Positions 23,128 to 32,925 of a stretch of 64,000 nt of DNA are shown here, one piece after another (positions within the stretch are counted from its first letter, which is position 1; every line of letters begins with the position of its first letter). Source of the DNA: UBA6398 sp963644855 (GTDB lineage: Bacteria > Bacteroidota > Bacteroidia > Bacteroidales > Bacteroidaceae). The stretch is from the NCBI GenBank assembly GCA_963644855.1, contig CAVIQL010000013.1, positions 4,334-68,333 of the forward strand, given 5' to 3'. Under the pieces are notes generated by a model, which was not told where the DNA came from, searched no databases, and was given only the letters and a program-made list of their open reading frames with translations. The position numbers and the translations under genes are program-made.

Positions 23128-24138
23128 ATGGCTAATAATATAAATGCAGTCATTACCGGCGTGGGGGGATACGTTCCCGAATACGTCCTTACCAATGACG
23201 AACTTTCGAGAATGGTCGACACCAACGACGAATGGATAATGACGCGTATCGGAGTCAAGGAACGTCGTATTCTTAACGAAGAAGGTCTGGGCACAAGCTA
23301 CATGGCACGCAAAGCCGTGAAACAACTTTTGGAACGCACCGGAACTGATCCGAAAGAAATAGATTGCCTTGTGATGGCAACTTCAACTCCCGACTACCAT
23401 CTTCCGTCTACAGGTTCTATCGTGCTCGGACGTCTCGGCATGACCAATGCTTTTACGTTTGACATGGAAGCAGCTTGCTGCGGTTTCCTTTTTGGTTTGG
23501 ATCTCGGCGCAAATCTTATTCGCAGTGGACGCTACAAGAAAGTTATTGTTTGTGGTGCAGACAAACTTTCCTCTATTGTTGACTACACCGACCGTTCTAC
23601 TTGCCCTATTTTTGGAGATGGCGCAGGCGCAGTGCTACTTGAGCCAACCGAAGAGGACTTTGGTTTGATTGATTCCTATTTGCGCACCGATGGCAAAGGA
23701 CTTCCTTTCCTCGTTCAGAAAGGTGGCGGTTCTGTATGCCCTCCTACGCATTTCACGATAGACCATCACCTTCATTATCTTCACCAAGAAGGACGCACTG
23801 TGTTCAAATTTGCGGTTACCAACATGAGTGATGCATGCACCGTAATTGCTGAGCGTAACAATCTCTCCAAAGAAAATATTACTTGGGTGGTTCCTCATCA
23901 GGCTAACGTGAGAATTATCGAAGCCGTTGCAAAACGTCTCGAAGTTCCGATGGAAAAAGTGATGATGGATATACAACGTTATGGAAATACCTCGGGAGCA
24001 ACCCTTCCGCTTGCTCTTTGGGATTATGAAAGTCAGCTAAAGAGAGGAGACAATCTCATATTCTGTGCATTTGGTGCAGGATTTGTTTGGGGCGCTTCCT
24101 ATCTTAAGTGGGCTTACGACTATAAATCATCGAAATAA
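23128..24138 (+). CDS. fabH: Beta-ketoacyl-ACP synthase III
   Basis: A 336-aa thiolase-fold enzyme that joins acetyl-CoA to malonyl-ACP to start fatty acid synthesis. The catalytic triad is visible: Cys117 in DMEAACCGF, His in VVPHQAN and Asn in YGNTSGATLP. The N-terminus (ITGVGGYVPEYVLTNDELS, then DTNDEWIMTRIGVKER) is diagnostic. Note the extra Cys next to the active-site Cys. Followed by era after 3 bp. Confidence 0.95.
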   Translation: MANNINAVITGVGGYVPEYVLTNDELSRMVDTNDEWIMTRIGVKERRILNEEGLGTSYMARKAVKQLLERTGTDPKEIDCLVMATSTPDYHLPSTGSIVLGRLGMTNAFTFDMEAACCGFLFGLDLGANLIRSGRYKKVIVCGADKLSSIVDYTDRSTCPIFGDGAGAVLLEPTEEDFGLIDSYLRTDGKGLPFLVQKGGGSVCPPTHFTIDHHLHYLHQEGRTVFKFAVTNMSDACTVIAERNNLSKENITWVVPHQANVRIIEAVAKRLEVPMEKVMMDIQRYGNTSGATLPLALWDYESQLKRGDNLIFCAFGAGFVWGASYLKWAYDYKSSK

Positions 24139-24141
24139 TAG

Positions 24142-25023
24142 ATGCACAAGGCGGGCTTTGTAAGTATTGTAGGAAATCCTAACGTTGGAAAATCAACACT
24201 GATGAACTTGTTCGTCGGGGAAAGGATTTCCATTGCCACGTTTAAGGCTCAAACCACGCGGCATAGAATTCTCGGCATTGTATCAACTGACGACTATCAA
24301 ATAGTATTTTCTGATACACCGGGAGTACTCAAGCCCAACTATAAACTACAGGAAGATATGCTTGCGTTCTCAGTTTCGTCGCTCGAGGACGCAGACATTC
24401 TTCTTTATGTAACCGACACCGTTGAAAAACAATCTAAGAACGAGGATTTCATTGCCAAGGTAAAAAACTTAAGAATTCCTATCCTCGTATTGATAAACAA
24501 GATTGATTTGAGCAACGAGAAAGACGTTACAAAACTCGTTGAATATTGGCACACACAAATTCCACAAGCAGAAATCGTACCGCTTTCTGCAAAGGTTAAG
24601 TTCAATGTCGACAATATTATGAGGCGTATCGTGGAATTACTTCCCGAATCTCCGAATTATTTCGACAAAGATCAACTCACCGATAAGCCTTCAAAATTCA
24701 TTGTCTCCGAAATTATTCGCGAAAAGATACTGCTCTATTACGACAAGGAGATTCCTTATTCTGTAGAGGTGCTTGTAACGGAATTCAAAGAGACTGAAAG
24801 TTTGCTGCGTATCCGTGCTACCATTTATGTGGAGCGTGATAGTCAAAAGGGTATCATTATCGGTCATGGTGGTGTGGCTTTAAAACGAGTTGGCGAGGAA
24901 GCTCGCAGAGACATTCAAAAATTCTTTGATAAAAAAGTCTACCTTAATCTGTTTGTCAAGGTAGATTCGAATTGGCGAAACTCTACAAAATCTCTCGAAA
25001 GTTTCGGCTACGAACCGAAATAA
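24142..25023 (+). CDS. era: GTPase Era
   Basis: A 293-aa 16S rRNA-binding assembly GTPase. It shows the Walker A GNPNVGKSTL, switch residues, G3 DTPG and G4 NKID, and a C-terminal KH domain (GIIIGHGGVALKRVGEEAR). It begins 3 bp after fabH, and der starts 41 bp later, so both GTPases are co-transcribed. Confidence 0.96.
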   Translation: MHKAGFVSIVGNPNVGKSTLMNLFVGERISIATFKAQTTRHRILGIVSTDDYQIVFSDTPGVLKPNYKLQEDMLAFSVSSLEDADILLYVTDTVEKQSKNEDFIAKVKNLRIPILVLINKIDLSNEKDVTKLVEYWHTQIPQAEIVPLSAKVKFNVDNIMRRIVELLPESPNYFDKDQLTDKPSKFIVSEIIREKILLYYDKEIPYSVEVLVTEFKETESLLRIRATIYVERDSQKGIIIGHGGVALKRVGEEARRDIQKFFDKKVYLNLFVKVDSNWRNSTKSLESFGYEPK

Positions 25024-25064
25024 CAATTCAAAACAGCATAAAAACAAACAATCCGAACAACAAC

Positions 25065-26378
25065 ATGGGAAATTTAGTAGCTATCGTTGGACGTCCGAAT
25101 GTGGGCAAGTCTACTCTTTTTAACCGTCTCACAGAAACGCGGCGCGCTATCGTAAGCGATGAAGCTGGTACTACTCGCGACAGACAATATGGCAAAGTTC
25201 TTTGGAATGGCAGGACTTTCTCGGTTGTTGATACGGGAGGTTGGGTCGTGAATAGCGACGATATTTTTGAAGAAGAGATACGCAAACAAGTAATGGTGGC
25301 AACCCAAGAGGCTGATGTTGTGCTTTTCATGGTTGATGTCAAGAATGGTATTACCGATCTTGATGATGAGGTAGCGAATATACTGCGCCGTGCAAAACTT
25401 CCGGTAATCTTGGTGTCAAACAAAGCAGACAATAGTGCTGATGTCTTTTCTAGTTCTGAATTTTACCGTTTGGGGCTTGGCGATCCCGTTGCCATTAGTG
25501 CTGCCACAGGCAGTGGAACGGGCGAATTGCTTGATTTGATAATTTCCAAACTGCCCAAAGAAAGCGGAAGCGAGGAAGATGAAGGAATTCCGCACTTCGC
25601 TGTGGTGGGACGCCCGAATGTGGGCAAAAGTAGTTTGATTAATTCTTTCATCGGCGAGGACAGAAATATCGTTACCGACATAGCAGGAACCACACGAGAC
25701 GCTATTTCCACGCGATACACCAAGTTCGGCTTCGACTTCTATATTGTAGACACAGCAGGTATTCGTAAGAAAAACAAGGTAAACGAGGATTTGGAATATT
25801 ATAGCGTTCTCCGTTCGATTCGTGCCATTGAATCTGCCGACGTATCAATTTTAATGATTGATGCAACGCGCGGAATCGGAACGCAAGACATGAATATTTT
25901 CCAGGTAATTCAGCGAAACGCAACGGGACTGGTGGTTGTTGTGAACAAATGGGATTTGGTTGAAGACAAATCGCAACAAGCACAATTCGACTACATTGAC
26001 GCAATTCGCGCGCGCATGGCACCTTTTGTGGACTTCCCTATAATTTTTGCATCGGCACTTACCAAGCAACGCATATTCAAGGTGCTCGAAACGGCAAAGG
26101 ATGTGTACATTCGCCGCACCACAAAAGTTTCAACTCCAAAACTTAACGACATTATGTTGCCGCTTATTGAAGAAACTCCACCGCCTGCTACCAAGGGGAA
26201 ATACATTAAGATAAAATATTGCACGCAGCTTCCCAACACCAGAGTGCCGTCGTTTGCATTCTTTGCCAATTTGCCGCAATACGTGAAAGAACATTACCGT
26301 CGTTTTCTTGAAAATCGTATTCGCGAGAATTGGAATTTCTGCGGAACGCCCATTAATATTTTCATTCGCCACAAATAA
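25065..26378 (+). CDS. der: Ribosome-assembly GTPase Der
   Basis: The start is at 25065 (MGNLVAIVGRPNVGKSTLFN); the longer frame from 24972 overlaps era and is rejected. The 437-aa protein has two tandem G domains (GRPNVGKSTL near residue 9 and GRPNVGKSSL near 183) and a C-terminal KH-like domain. Der binds 50S intermediates. Last conserved member of the operon. Confidence 0.96.
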   Translation: MGNLVAIVGRPNVGKSTLFNRLTETRRAIVSDEAGTTRDRQYGKVLWNGRTFSVVDTGGWVVNSDDIFEEEIRKQVMVATQEADVVLFMVDVKNGITDLDDEVANILRRAKLPVILVSNKADNSADVFSSSEFYRLGLGDPVAISAATGSGTGELLDLIISKLPKESGSEEDEGIPHFAVVGRPNVGKSSLINSFIGEDRNIVTDIAGTTRDAISTRYTKFGFDFYIVDTAGIRKKNKVNEDLEYYSVLRSIRAIESADVSILMIDATRGIGTQDMNIFQVIQRNATGLVVVVNKWDLVEDKSQQAQFDYIDAIRARMAPFVDFPIIFASALTKQRIFKVLETAKDVYIRRTTKVSTPKLNDIMLPLIEETPPPATKGKYIKIKYCTQLPNTRVPSFAFFANLPQYVKEHYRRFLENRIRENWNFCGTPINIFIRHK

Positions 26379-26379
26379 T

Positions 26380-26784
26380 ATGAAGTTTCGTTTCCTTGTC
26401 GTTTCTGCTTTAACGGTTTTGGCAACAGCATGCTCGTCTGAAAAAAAAGATGGCATTGTAGAAAAAGCCACACCATCGGAAATCGTTGAAACGGCATACA
26501 ATCATTTACTCAAAGGAGAGTATAATGAATATCTTTTGTGCGTACAGAGTTATGACAGCATACCTGAACGGTATCACAAAAGTCTGATTAATGTGCTCAA
26601 ACAAGCGGCAGAGAACGAAAAGAAAGAGCGCAATGGGATTGTAAGTGTGAAAGCTATTGTCGAGAACACCAACGAAAAAGCCACGTATTCGGTTGTAAGG
26701 GCCGACATAACTTATGGCGATAGCACGAAAGAAGAAATTGCCGTTCAGGTGGTGAAGTTCAACGGCAAATGGAGGCTCAAATAA
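26380..26784 (+). CDS. DUF4878-like lipoprotein
   Basis: The start at 26380 gives a lipoprotein signal (lipobox ATACS); the upstream frame extension from 26308 lies inside der. The 134-aa protein has the DUF4878 layout: TPSEIVETAYNHLLKGEYNE, a helical middle, and the ending VQVVKFNGKWRLK, an NTF2-like fold. It begins 1 bp after der, so is co-transcribed. Another lipoprotein of this kind lies at 32383-32835. Function unknown. Confidence 0.75.
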   Translation: MKFRFLVVSALTVLATACSSEKKDGIVEKATPSEIVETAYNHLLKGEYNEYLLCVQSYDSIPERYHKSLINVLKQAAENEKKERNGIVSVKAIVENTNEKATYSVVRADITYGDSTKEEIAVQVVKFNGKWRLK

Positions 26785-26811
26785 GCAAAGGATAACGAAA
26801 GTAAAAGATAC

Positions 26812-26846
26812 AAGTCCACAAGCGGTTTACGCTGCGGACTTTTTTG
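26812..26846 (+). terminator. Intrinsic terminator of the yceD-der operon
   Basis: AAGTCC pairs with GGACTT, and inner CAAGCG with CGCTG, followed by T6. It also lies at the 3' end of the convergent HXXEE gene. Confidence 0.85.
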
Positions 26847-27387
26847 TTAGCCTTCTATACAAATAATGTGTGCCAAGGCTGATTTTCCAGCCAAACCAAT
26901 AGGCAAAAATCTTATTTACTACTATAAACACGATGCCGCAAATGGCAAAGACTATGATTTCCCACATAAAATGAGAGAAGAAAAAGTAGTATAAGATAAA
27001 CCATAACGGAACAAGAAACGAAACTGCCGTAGCAAATCCAGGCACATATCCACGAAAGGCAACCGCTTCTGCTACTTTAACCAACAGACGTATGCCAAAG
27101 GCCAATACAAATGCGAATAATATGTTTTCGGTATATGGAATTCTATCAACAAACATGGCTAAAATTATCAGAAAGACGAGCGATTCTTCGAATGTTGCAA
27201 ACAAAAACGCAAACGTATCCAATCTGTCCAAACGTTTTACTATTCCCGATAATTTCGGGAAGTGCGTAATTAGTCTGTCGCGATTTTTCGTGAGCCACAA
27301 ACGGCTTGTTATTTCCTCTTCAAGGTAGTGCAAAATAAATATAAAGGGAAGAGGCAATATAAGATAAAGAAATGATATGGCTCCCAT
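26827..27387 (-). CDS. HXXEE-domain membrane protein
   Basis: A 186-aa protein with about five membrane helices and the family motif HxxEE as HYLEEE near residue 20, followed by the membrane pattern of PF13787. No biochemical role is established for the family. Its 3' end overlaps the terminator of the convergent der operon. Upstream lies a 21-bp repeat array. Confidence 0.8.
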   Translation of the reverse strand: MGAISFLYLILPLPFIFILHYLEEEITSRLWLTKNRDRLITHFPKLSGIVKRLDRLDTFAFLFATFEESLVFLIILAMFVDRIPYTENILFAFVLAFGIRLLVKVAEAVAFRGYVPGFATAVSFLVPLWFILYYFFFSHFMWEIIVFAICGIVFIVVNKIFAYWFGWKISLGTHYLYRRLTKKSAA

Positions 27388-27463
27388 AGTGAAATATAGT
27401 TTTTTACGTGAAAGTCTCGGATTGATTTCTTATGTACAAAAAACACACTCCAAGAGCGTTTTT

Positions 27464-27547
27464 ACGAGGTCGGATATAATTTAAATTCCAAAGCATCTTG
27501 TTTAAATTAGATGCCTTGGAATTTTTGCGACAACCGATGTATTTTTA
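27464..27547. repeat. 21-bp modular repeat array (AAGGC-type, inverted pair)
   Basis: Four units in register: 27464-27482 (partial), 27483-27503 (CCAAAGCATCTTG), 27504-27524 (AGATGCCTTGG) and an edge unit 27525-27545. The two middle units form a nearly perfect palindrome like that at 13926. The last unit abuts the stop codon of the ABC ATPase. Confidence 0.85.
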
Positions 27548-28327
27548 TTGTGCTGCATGTCCCTTATCTTCTTCAAGTTCTACTTCTTTCACCTTGCGGA
27601 ACAAATCGGACGCAAATATAAAGTTGTTCAACTGTTCATTGTTTGAAGTCATCACTTCGTCCTTGTTGCCCTGCCACTCTTTATGTCCGTTGTAAAGAAA
27701 AACGATATTTTCTCCAATTCCCATCACAGAGTTCATGTCGTGGGTGTTTATAATTGTAGTCATACCGTAATCCTGCGTAATACCATGTATCAATTCATCG
27801 ATTACGAGCGAAGTCTTAGGATCGAGACCAGAATTAGGCTCATCACAAAACAGATATTTCGGATTCATTGCAATAGCCCTTGCAATGGCAACGCGCTTTT
27901 GCATACCGCCACTTATTTCCCCTGGCATTTTTTCCTCAGCTCCTTTAAGGTTTACCCTTTCAAGACAATCATAAGCCTTACGTTGGCGGTCGCGATACGA
28001 CATTGTGGAAAACATGTCAAGCGGAAACCTTATGTTGTCCAACACATTCATGGAATCAAACAATGCTGCGTTTTGGAAAATCATTCCCATTTCGCGGCGG
28101 AGCAATGTACGCTCCTTTTTGCTCATGCTAAAAAAATCTCTGTGGTCGTAAAGCACTTCTCCACTTGTTGGTTCAAAAAGTCCAACGATACATTTTATCA
28201 GCACAGTCTTTCCCGACCCACTTTGACCGATTATAAGATTGGTCTTGCCCTCTTCAAACACCGTGGAAATGCCTTTCAGAATTTCACGGTCGTCAAAAGT
28301 TTTGTGAATATCTTTTAGTTCAATCAT
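27545..28327 (-). CDS. mlaF: Mla-type ABC transporter ATP-binding protein
   Basis: A 260-aa ATPase with Walker A IIGQSGSGKTVL, signature ISGGMQKRVAIARAIA, Walker B LFCDEPNSGLDP and the H-loop THDM. NSGLDP and the neighbouring MlaE-type permease identify the phospholipid/Mce transport group. It would energise retrograde lipid transport between membranes. Substrate-binding MlaD-type genes are not in this window. It starts 3 bp after the permease stop. Confidence 0.85.
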   Translation of the reverse strand: MIELKDIHKTFDDREILKGISTVFEEGKTNLIIGQSGSGKTVLIKCIVGLFEPTSGEVLYDHRDFFSMSKKERTLLRREMGMIFQNAALFDSMNVLDNIRFPLDMFSTMSYRDRQRKAYDCLERVNLKGAEEKMPGEISGGMQKRVAIARAIAMNPKYLFCDEPNSGLDPKTSLVIDELIHGITQDYGMTTIINTHDMNSVMGIGENIVFLYNGHKEWQGNKDEVMTSNNEQLNNFIFASDLFRKVKEVELEEDKGHAAQ

Positions 28328-28330
28328 TTC

Positions 28331-29080
28331 TTAGGAAAGTAGTTGGGTGAGAAACATATCTGAAAACAAAATAAGCATCGAGCTCGATACCACAGCATTT
28401 GTGCTCGCCTTACCCACGTTTATAGAGCCCCCCTCTACGGTATATCCGTAATACGACGACACACTTGAGATGATGAATGCGAAGAACAATGATTTTATTA
28501 CGCCCATCCACAAAAACCATTCCGAAAACTCATGCTGCATTCCAGCGGTAAGGTCGCTCGGAGTAATGATATGCCCAATATAAGCAGTGGCATACGCTCC
28601 GATTATGCCAGACACCGTGGAAAAAATCACAAGCACCGGAATCATTGTAACAAGTCCCAAAATTTTAGGAAGTATCAGATAGGAAGCAGAATTCACGCCC
28701 ATTATTTCAAGAGCGTCTATCTGCTGCGTAACTCTCATTGTGCCAAGTTCCGAAGCAATATTCGACCCCACCTTTCCCGACAAAATCAAACACATAATAC
28801 TCGAAGAAAATTCCAAAAGCATAATCTCGCGCGTTACATAGCCAGAAGTCCAATGCGGCATCCAAGCACTTTGCACGTTCAACTTTATCTGTATGCAAAT
28901 AACCGCCCCAATGAAAAACGAAATGAGCAACACAATCACCGTAGAGTTAATGCCAAGTTGCTGCATTTCCCTTAAATATTGTCTGAAAAACATACGCATT
29001 CTCTCGGGACGAGAAAACACGCGACCCATAAGGCGGAGATATTTTCCGAAAGTGGTCAGACTCTTTTGTATAAGCATCAA
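28331..29080 (-). CDS. mlaE: MlaE-family ABC permease
   Basis: A 249-aa permease with the conserved MlaE core: TVIVLLISFFIGAVICIQ, GKVGSNIASELGTMRVTQQIDALEIMGVN and several C-terminal helices. It precedes its ATPase. A TAACTTTG -7 box is at 29116-29109 on the minus strand, 28 bp before the start. Confidence 0.88.
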   Translation of the reverse strand: MMLIQKSLTTFGKYLRLMGRVFSRPERMRMFFRQYLREMQQLGINSTVIVLLISFFIGAVICIQIKLNVQSAWMPHWTSGYVTREIMLLEFSSSIMCLILSGKVGSNIASELGTMRVTQQIDALEIMGVNSASYLILPKILGLVTMIPVLVIFSTVSGIIGAYATAYIGHIITPSDLTAGMQHEFSEWFLWMGVIKSLFFAFIISSVSSYYGYTVEGGSINVGKASTNAVVSSSMLILFSDMFLTQLLS

Positions 29081-29228
29081 ATGCCGTTTTGATAGTTAAT
29101 GATGTTTGCAAAGTTATGAAATCTTTTGCGGCGAATAAGGCTTGTAGCTTTTTTCTTTTCTCATATAGAGCGAATTTTGTAATTTTGTTTCGTCAAAAAA
29201 GCCATATCTCATATAAATTCCACCATTG

Positions 29229-30044
29229 ATGGAACATAACATACAAGAAAATTCGGATAGCAAAATGGTGCTTCGTACCGAAGGGCTCGTTAAAATCTAC
29301 GGCAAACGCACCGTGGTAAACAATGTGTCCTTCGATGTAAAACAAGGAGAAATCGTAGGACTTCTCGGGCCAAACGGTGCGGGAAAAACTACGTCTTTCT
29401 ACATGACCACAGGGCTTGTAAAAGCCAACGGAGGACATATCTATCTTAACGAAACCGACATCACAAAATATCCAGTGTATAAGCGCGCTCAAAACGGCAT
29501 TGGATATCTTGCACAGGAAGCTTCCGTGTTTCGCAAAATGACTGTGGAAGACAACATAGCCTCTGTGCTCGAAATGACAGGCAAGCCAAAATCCTACCAA
29601 AAGGAAAAACTCGAAAGCCTTATCAATGAGTTCAGTCTTCAAAAAGTACGCAAGAATCTCGGCGACCGTCTTTCTGGAGGCGAACGCAGACGTACAGAAA
29701 TCGCACGCTGCTTGGCAATCGATCCTAAATTCATCATGCTCGACGAACCTTTCGCCGGAGTCGATCCTATTGCCGTAGAAGATATTCAGAAAATAGTTTG
29801 GAAACTTAAATATCGCAACATAGGCATACTCATTACCGACCACAACGTAGAAGAAACCTTGTCAATCACCGACAGAGCCTACCTTTTGTTCGAAGGAAGG
29901 ATTCTTTTTCAAGGAAATCCCGAAGAGTTGGCTGCAAATCAAATTGTACGCGACAAGTATCTTACAAATAGTTTCCGTCTGCGCAAGAAAAATTTCCAAT
30001 TAATGGAACAACAGGAAACTTCCCAAACAGAAGAAACAAAATAA
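29229..30044 (+). CDS. lptB: LPS export ABC ATPase LptB
   Basis: A 271-aa ATPase (start ATG at 29229, or 29268; a tandem TTG-ATG at 29226). It has Walker A GLLGPNGAGKTT, signature RLSGGERRR, Walker B FIMLDEPFAGVDP and H-loop ITDHNVEETL. These match LptB, which powers LPS movement from the inner membrane. It is followed with no gap by tamL. A TAATTTTG box lies at 29180-29187. Confidence 0.92.
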   Translation: MEHNIQENSDSKMVLRTEGLVKIYGKRTVVNNVSFDVKQGEIVGLLGPNGAGKTTSFYMTTGLVKANGGHIYLNETDITKYPVYKRAQNGIGYLAQEASVFRKMTVEDNIASVLEMTGKPKSYQKEKLESLINEFSLQKVRKNLGDRLSGGERRRTEIARCLAIDPKFIMLDEPFAGVDPIAVEDIQKIVWKLKYRNIGILITDHNVEETLSITDRAYLLFEGRILFQGNPEELAANQIVRDKYLTNSFRLRKKNFQLMEQQETSQTEETK

Positions 30045-32417
30045 GTGGTTTATTTCCCAACTTTGCGCAACACCCACAATATATTATATGTTCTTGCAAC
30101 CATACTATTGGGTATGGTTTTACTGACATGCTGTTCTTCCGAGAAATTACTGAATAAAGGAGAAACCATACTCACTTCTGTAAAAATGACATCGGCAGAC
30201 AAAAGCATCAATGCCAAAAATTATGACCGTTATGTAAGACAACACCCCAACTCTAAATGGTTTGGACTTGTAAAAGTACCACTTGGAATTTATTGCATGG
30301 CTGGCAAAGACACCTCGCGCCATAAAGTTTTGCGCAAACTCGGCGAAGCTCCTGTAATATACGACTCTATAATGTCGCGAAACTCCTTGACTACATTACG
30401 AAACGCCATGATGAGTGCAGGATACCTAAACGCTGGAGCGAAATATACCACCTACCATAAAAGACACAAGACAAACGTAGAATATATTCTGCAACCAGGA
30501 GCTCTATATTCTATTGACAAAATCACATGGACTGTTGAAAATGCCTCGTTTCGCCAGATTATAAAAAACGATTCCGCATCTTCATTGCTTTACAAAGGAA
30601 TGCCGTGTGATGTAAACGTATTAAGCGAAGAACGCAACAGAGTTGTGAGACTTTTGCAAGACCATGGGTATTATAATGTCAATCGTGATTTCATTAATTT
30701 CACAGCAGACACATCGGCTAACTCTCGCAATGTTGCGTTGAACGTCATGGTTTCCTACGTAAATGGTGCACGCGATTCGGTCAAAGCGTATGCCCAATAT
30801 CATGTAGGACGCGTAAATTTCTATTACAATACTTCGGAAGATTCCGTAGCCATAAACACGGACAAGAATATTTCCTGCGACACTGTTAGCGATGGAGAGG
30901 GGGGAGTTGTTTTAACATATGGGCACAAACTCCTACGTAACAAAACTATGCTGCGTAATGTGTATTTCCGTAGCGGCGATTTGTACAACCAGTCAAAAGT
31001 TCAAAACACCTATCAGAAACTTGGCGCGCTTTCGCTAACCAATTTCGCTTCTGTAAAGCTAAATGAGGGAGAAATTGATTCATTACAATTGGCAGAGGGG
31101 CACGGAACGCTTGATGCAAACATATTTTTGAACACCCGCGACATTAATGCGATAGGTTTCGAAGTAGAAGGAACCAATATGGCGGGAGACTTGGGCGTTG
31201 CCGGTGCTTTATCTTTTGAGAATCGCAATGTTTTTCATGGAGCAGAGAGTTTTGATATGAAGTTGCGCGGAGCTTTTGAGGCTTTGAATGGGCTTAAAGG
31301 TTACAACAACAAGGAAAATTACATTGAGTTCAGCGTTGAAGCCAATCTTAAGATGCCTCTGCTTATTCGTCCGCTTTCACATCGCCGCCGCATGAGTTCC
31401 ATTCTTAACTCTGAGATTTCTGTGATGTATAACACGCAAGATCGTCCAGAGTTTCACAGACGAACGCTTACCGCGGGCATTCGTTATCTATGGAATTCCT
31501 GGCAAAACAAGTTACAGCACCGATTGGATTTAGTTAGTCTCAACTATGTTTTCATGCCGTGGATATCCGACACATTCCGCCACGATTATCTTGAGAACAA
31601 TACTTCGCGAAATTCTGTGTTGCGATATTCTTATGAAGATTTGTTTATAATGCGCACGGCCTACAACATGCTGTATAATTCCAAGGGTAATCGTTCTACG
31701 CGTTTGATGGATTACACAAACAATTCCTATCGGGTTCGTTTTGGCATTGAGACTGCGGGAAATTTTCTGTACTTGCTTTCGCGCATATTCCATAGCGAAA
31801 AAAACACCGACGGGCATTACAAGCTTTTCAACATTGCTTTTGCACAATACGCCAAGTTGGATTTGGATTTCGTGAAGAATTTTGTAATCGACGAGCGCAA
31901 TGCTGTTGCTTTTCATGCCGGTTTAGGATTGGCTCTGCCTTATGGAAATGCTTCTATTGTGCCATACGAAAAGCGTTATTTCGCAGGCGGTGCAAATTCT
32001 GTGAGAGGTTGGAGTGTGCGCGAACTTGGTCCGGGAAAATACAAAAGCAGTGATGGGAAAATCGACTTTATTAATCAAACCGGCAATATAAAGTTGGACG
32101 TCAATCTGGAGTATCGCACTTTTTTGTTTTGGAAACTCCACGGCGCGGTGTTTGCTGATTGCGGCAATATTTGGACTACGCGCAACTATCCCGATCAGCC
32201 GGGCGGCATGTTTAGGTTTAATAATTTCTTCAAGCAACTTGCTGCTGCCTATGGCATAGGTTTGAGGCTCAACCTCGACTATTTTGTGCTTCGTTTCGAT
32301 GGTGGAATGAAAGCTGTCAATCCTTATTATTCAACTACCCGCGAGCATTTTCCTATTATCCACCCAGTTTTTTCACGCGACTTTACTTTTCATTTCGCGG
32401 TGGGCTTGCCATTTTGA
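30045..32417 (+). CDS. tamL: TamL, lipidated TamA/BamA-family outer-membrane protein
   Basis: A 790-aa protein starting with GTG immediately after the lptB stop. A hydrophobic stretch ends in a lipobox (LLTCC, Cys about residue 28-29), so it is a lipoprotein, which distinguishes TamL of Bacteroidota from proteobacterial TamA. POTRA domains occupy about residues 30-330, including the family hallmark KTSR-like KDTSRHKVLRKLGEAPVIYD. The barrel is in the C-terminal half with YFAGGANSVRGWSVRELGPG, the lid-lock motif of Omp85 proteins. It ends in Phe. It works with TamB in outer-membrane biogenesis. The 3' end overlaps the convergent lipoprotein gene by 35 bp. Confidence 0.88.
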   Translation: MVYFPTLRNTHNILYVLATILLGMVLLTCCSSEKLLNKGETILTSVKMTSADKSINAKNYDRYVRQHPNSKWFGLVKVPLGIYCMAGKDTSRHKVLRKLGEAPVIYDSIMSRNSLTTLRNAMMSAGYLNAGAKYTTYHKRHKTNVEYILQPGALYSIDKITWTVENASFRQIIKNDSASSLLYKGMPCDVNVLSEERNRVVRLLQDHGYYNVNRDFINFTADTSANSRNVALNVMVSYVNGARDSVKAYAQYHVGRVNFYYNTSEDSVAINTDKNISCDTVSDGEGGVVLTYGHKLLRNKTMLRNVYFRSGDLYNQSKVQNTYQKLGALSLTNFASVKLNEGEIDSLQLAEGHGTLDANIFLNTRDINAIGFEVEGTNMAGDLGVAGALSFENRNVFHGAESFDMKLRGAFEALNGLKGYNNKENYIEFSVEANLKMPLLIRPLSHRRRMSSILNSEISVMYNTQDRPEFHRRTLTAGIRYLWNSWQNKLQHRLDLVSLNYVFMPWISDTFRHDYLENNTSRNSVLRYSYEDLFIMRTAYNMLYNSKGNRSTRLMDYTNNSYRVRFGIETAGNFLYLLSRIFHSEKNTDGHYKLFNIAFAQYAKLDLDFVKNFVIDERNAVAFHAGLGLALPYGNASIVPYEKRYFAGGANSVRGWSVRELGPGKYKSSDGKIDFINQTGNIKLDVNLEYRTFLFWKLHGAVFADCGNIWTTRNYPDQPGGMFRFNNFFKQLAAAYGIGLRLNLDYFVLRFDGGMKAVNPYYSTTREHFPIIHPVFSRDFTFHFAVGLPF

Positions 32418-32835
32418 TTTTCCAATCTTTGCCTTCTTTCACGAGCCTGAACCGATAGGTTATCTCGCCTCTTGTTTGTATTGGAAAGCTTCCTATCGTG
32501 TCGAAGTTTATTTCGTTGCTAACTTTAATGTGGCATTCCGCTTCGCTGTCGTTTTTAATTTCCACGTTTTCTATTGCAATCGAAGGGGTGTCTGTAACGT
32601 TTTTAAGGCTGTCGATTATTCTACGACTCATGTTTGACGCACAAAACTCCAACACGCGCTTCGAATCGGCATTTACGTATTCCATTGCATCGACATAGCG
32701 GAAATTAAAGAAATTGTAAGCGAATTTATGTGCGCTTCGGGCTACGGATTCTTCCTCTTTGTCATTATTTGAGCAGGCCCACAAAGTTGGGAGCAACGCT
32801 ATTGCTAATGTTATGATTTTGGCGGTACGGTTCAT
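32383..32835 (-). CDS. DUF4878-like lipoprotein
   Basis: A 150-aa lipoprotein with lipobox LWACS. The body resembles the 26380 lipoprotein: SAHKFAYNFFNFRYVDAMEY followed by beta-rich ending RLVKEGKDWKIKMA, an NTF2-like fold. Promoter box TAAATTTG at 32877-32870. It converges on tamL with a 35-bp overlap. Confidence 0.75.
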   Translation of the reverse strand: MNRTAKIITLAIALLPTLWACSNNDKEEESVARSAHKFAYNFFNFRYVDAMEYVNADSKRVLEFCASNMSRRIIDSLKNVTDTPSIAIENVEIKNDSEAECHIKVSNEINFDTIGSFPIQTRGEITYRFRLVKEGKDWKIKMASPPRNEK

Positions 32836-32925
32836 TTATTATATGGTTATCTTTTCCATTAAGGCGGAACAAATTTAGCAACAATAACCGTTTTTTTCGT
32901 AACTTCGCGTAATTTTTCAAGCCAG

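Noticed and set aside
24972..25064. Longer N-terminus for Der
   Set aside because: It overlaps the end of era; the canonical Der N-terminus begins at 25065.
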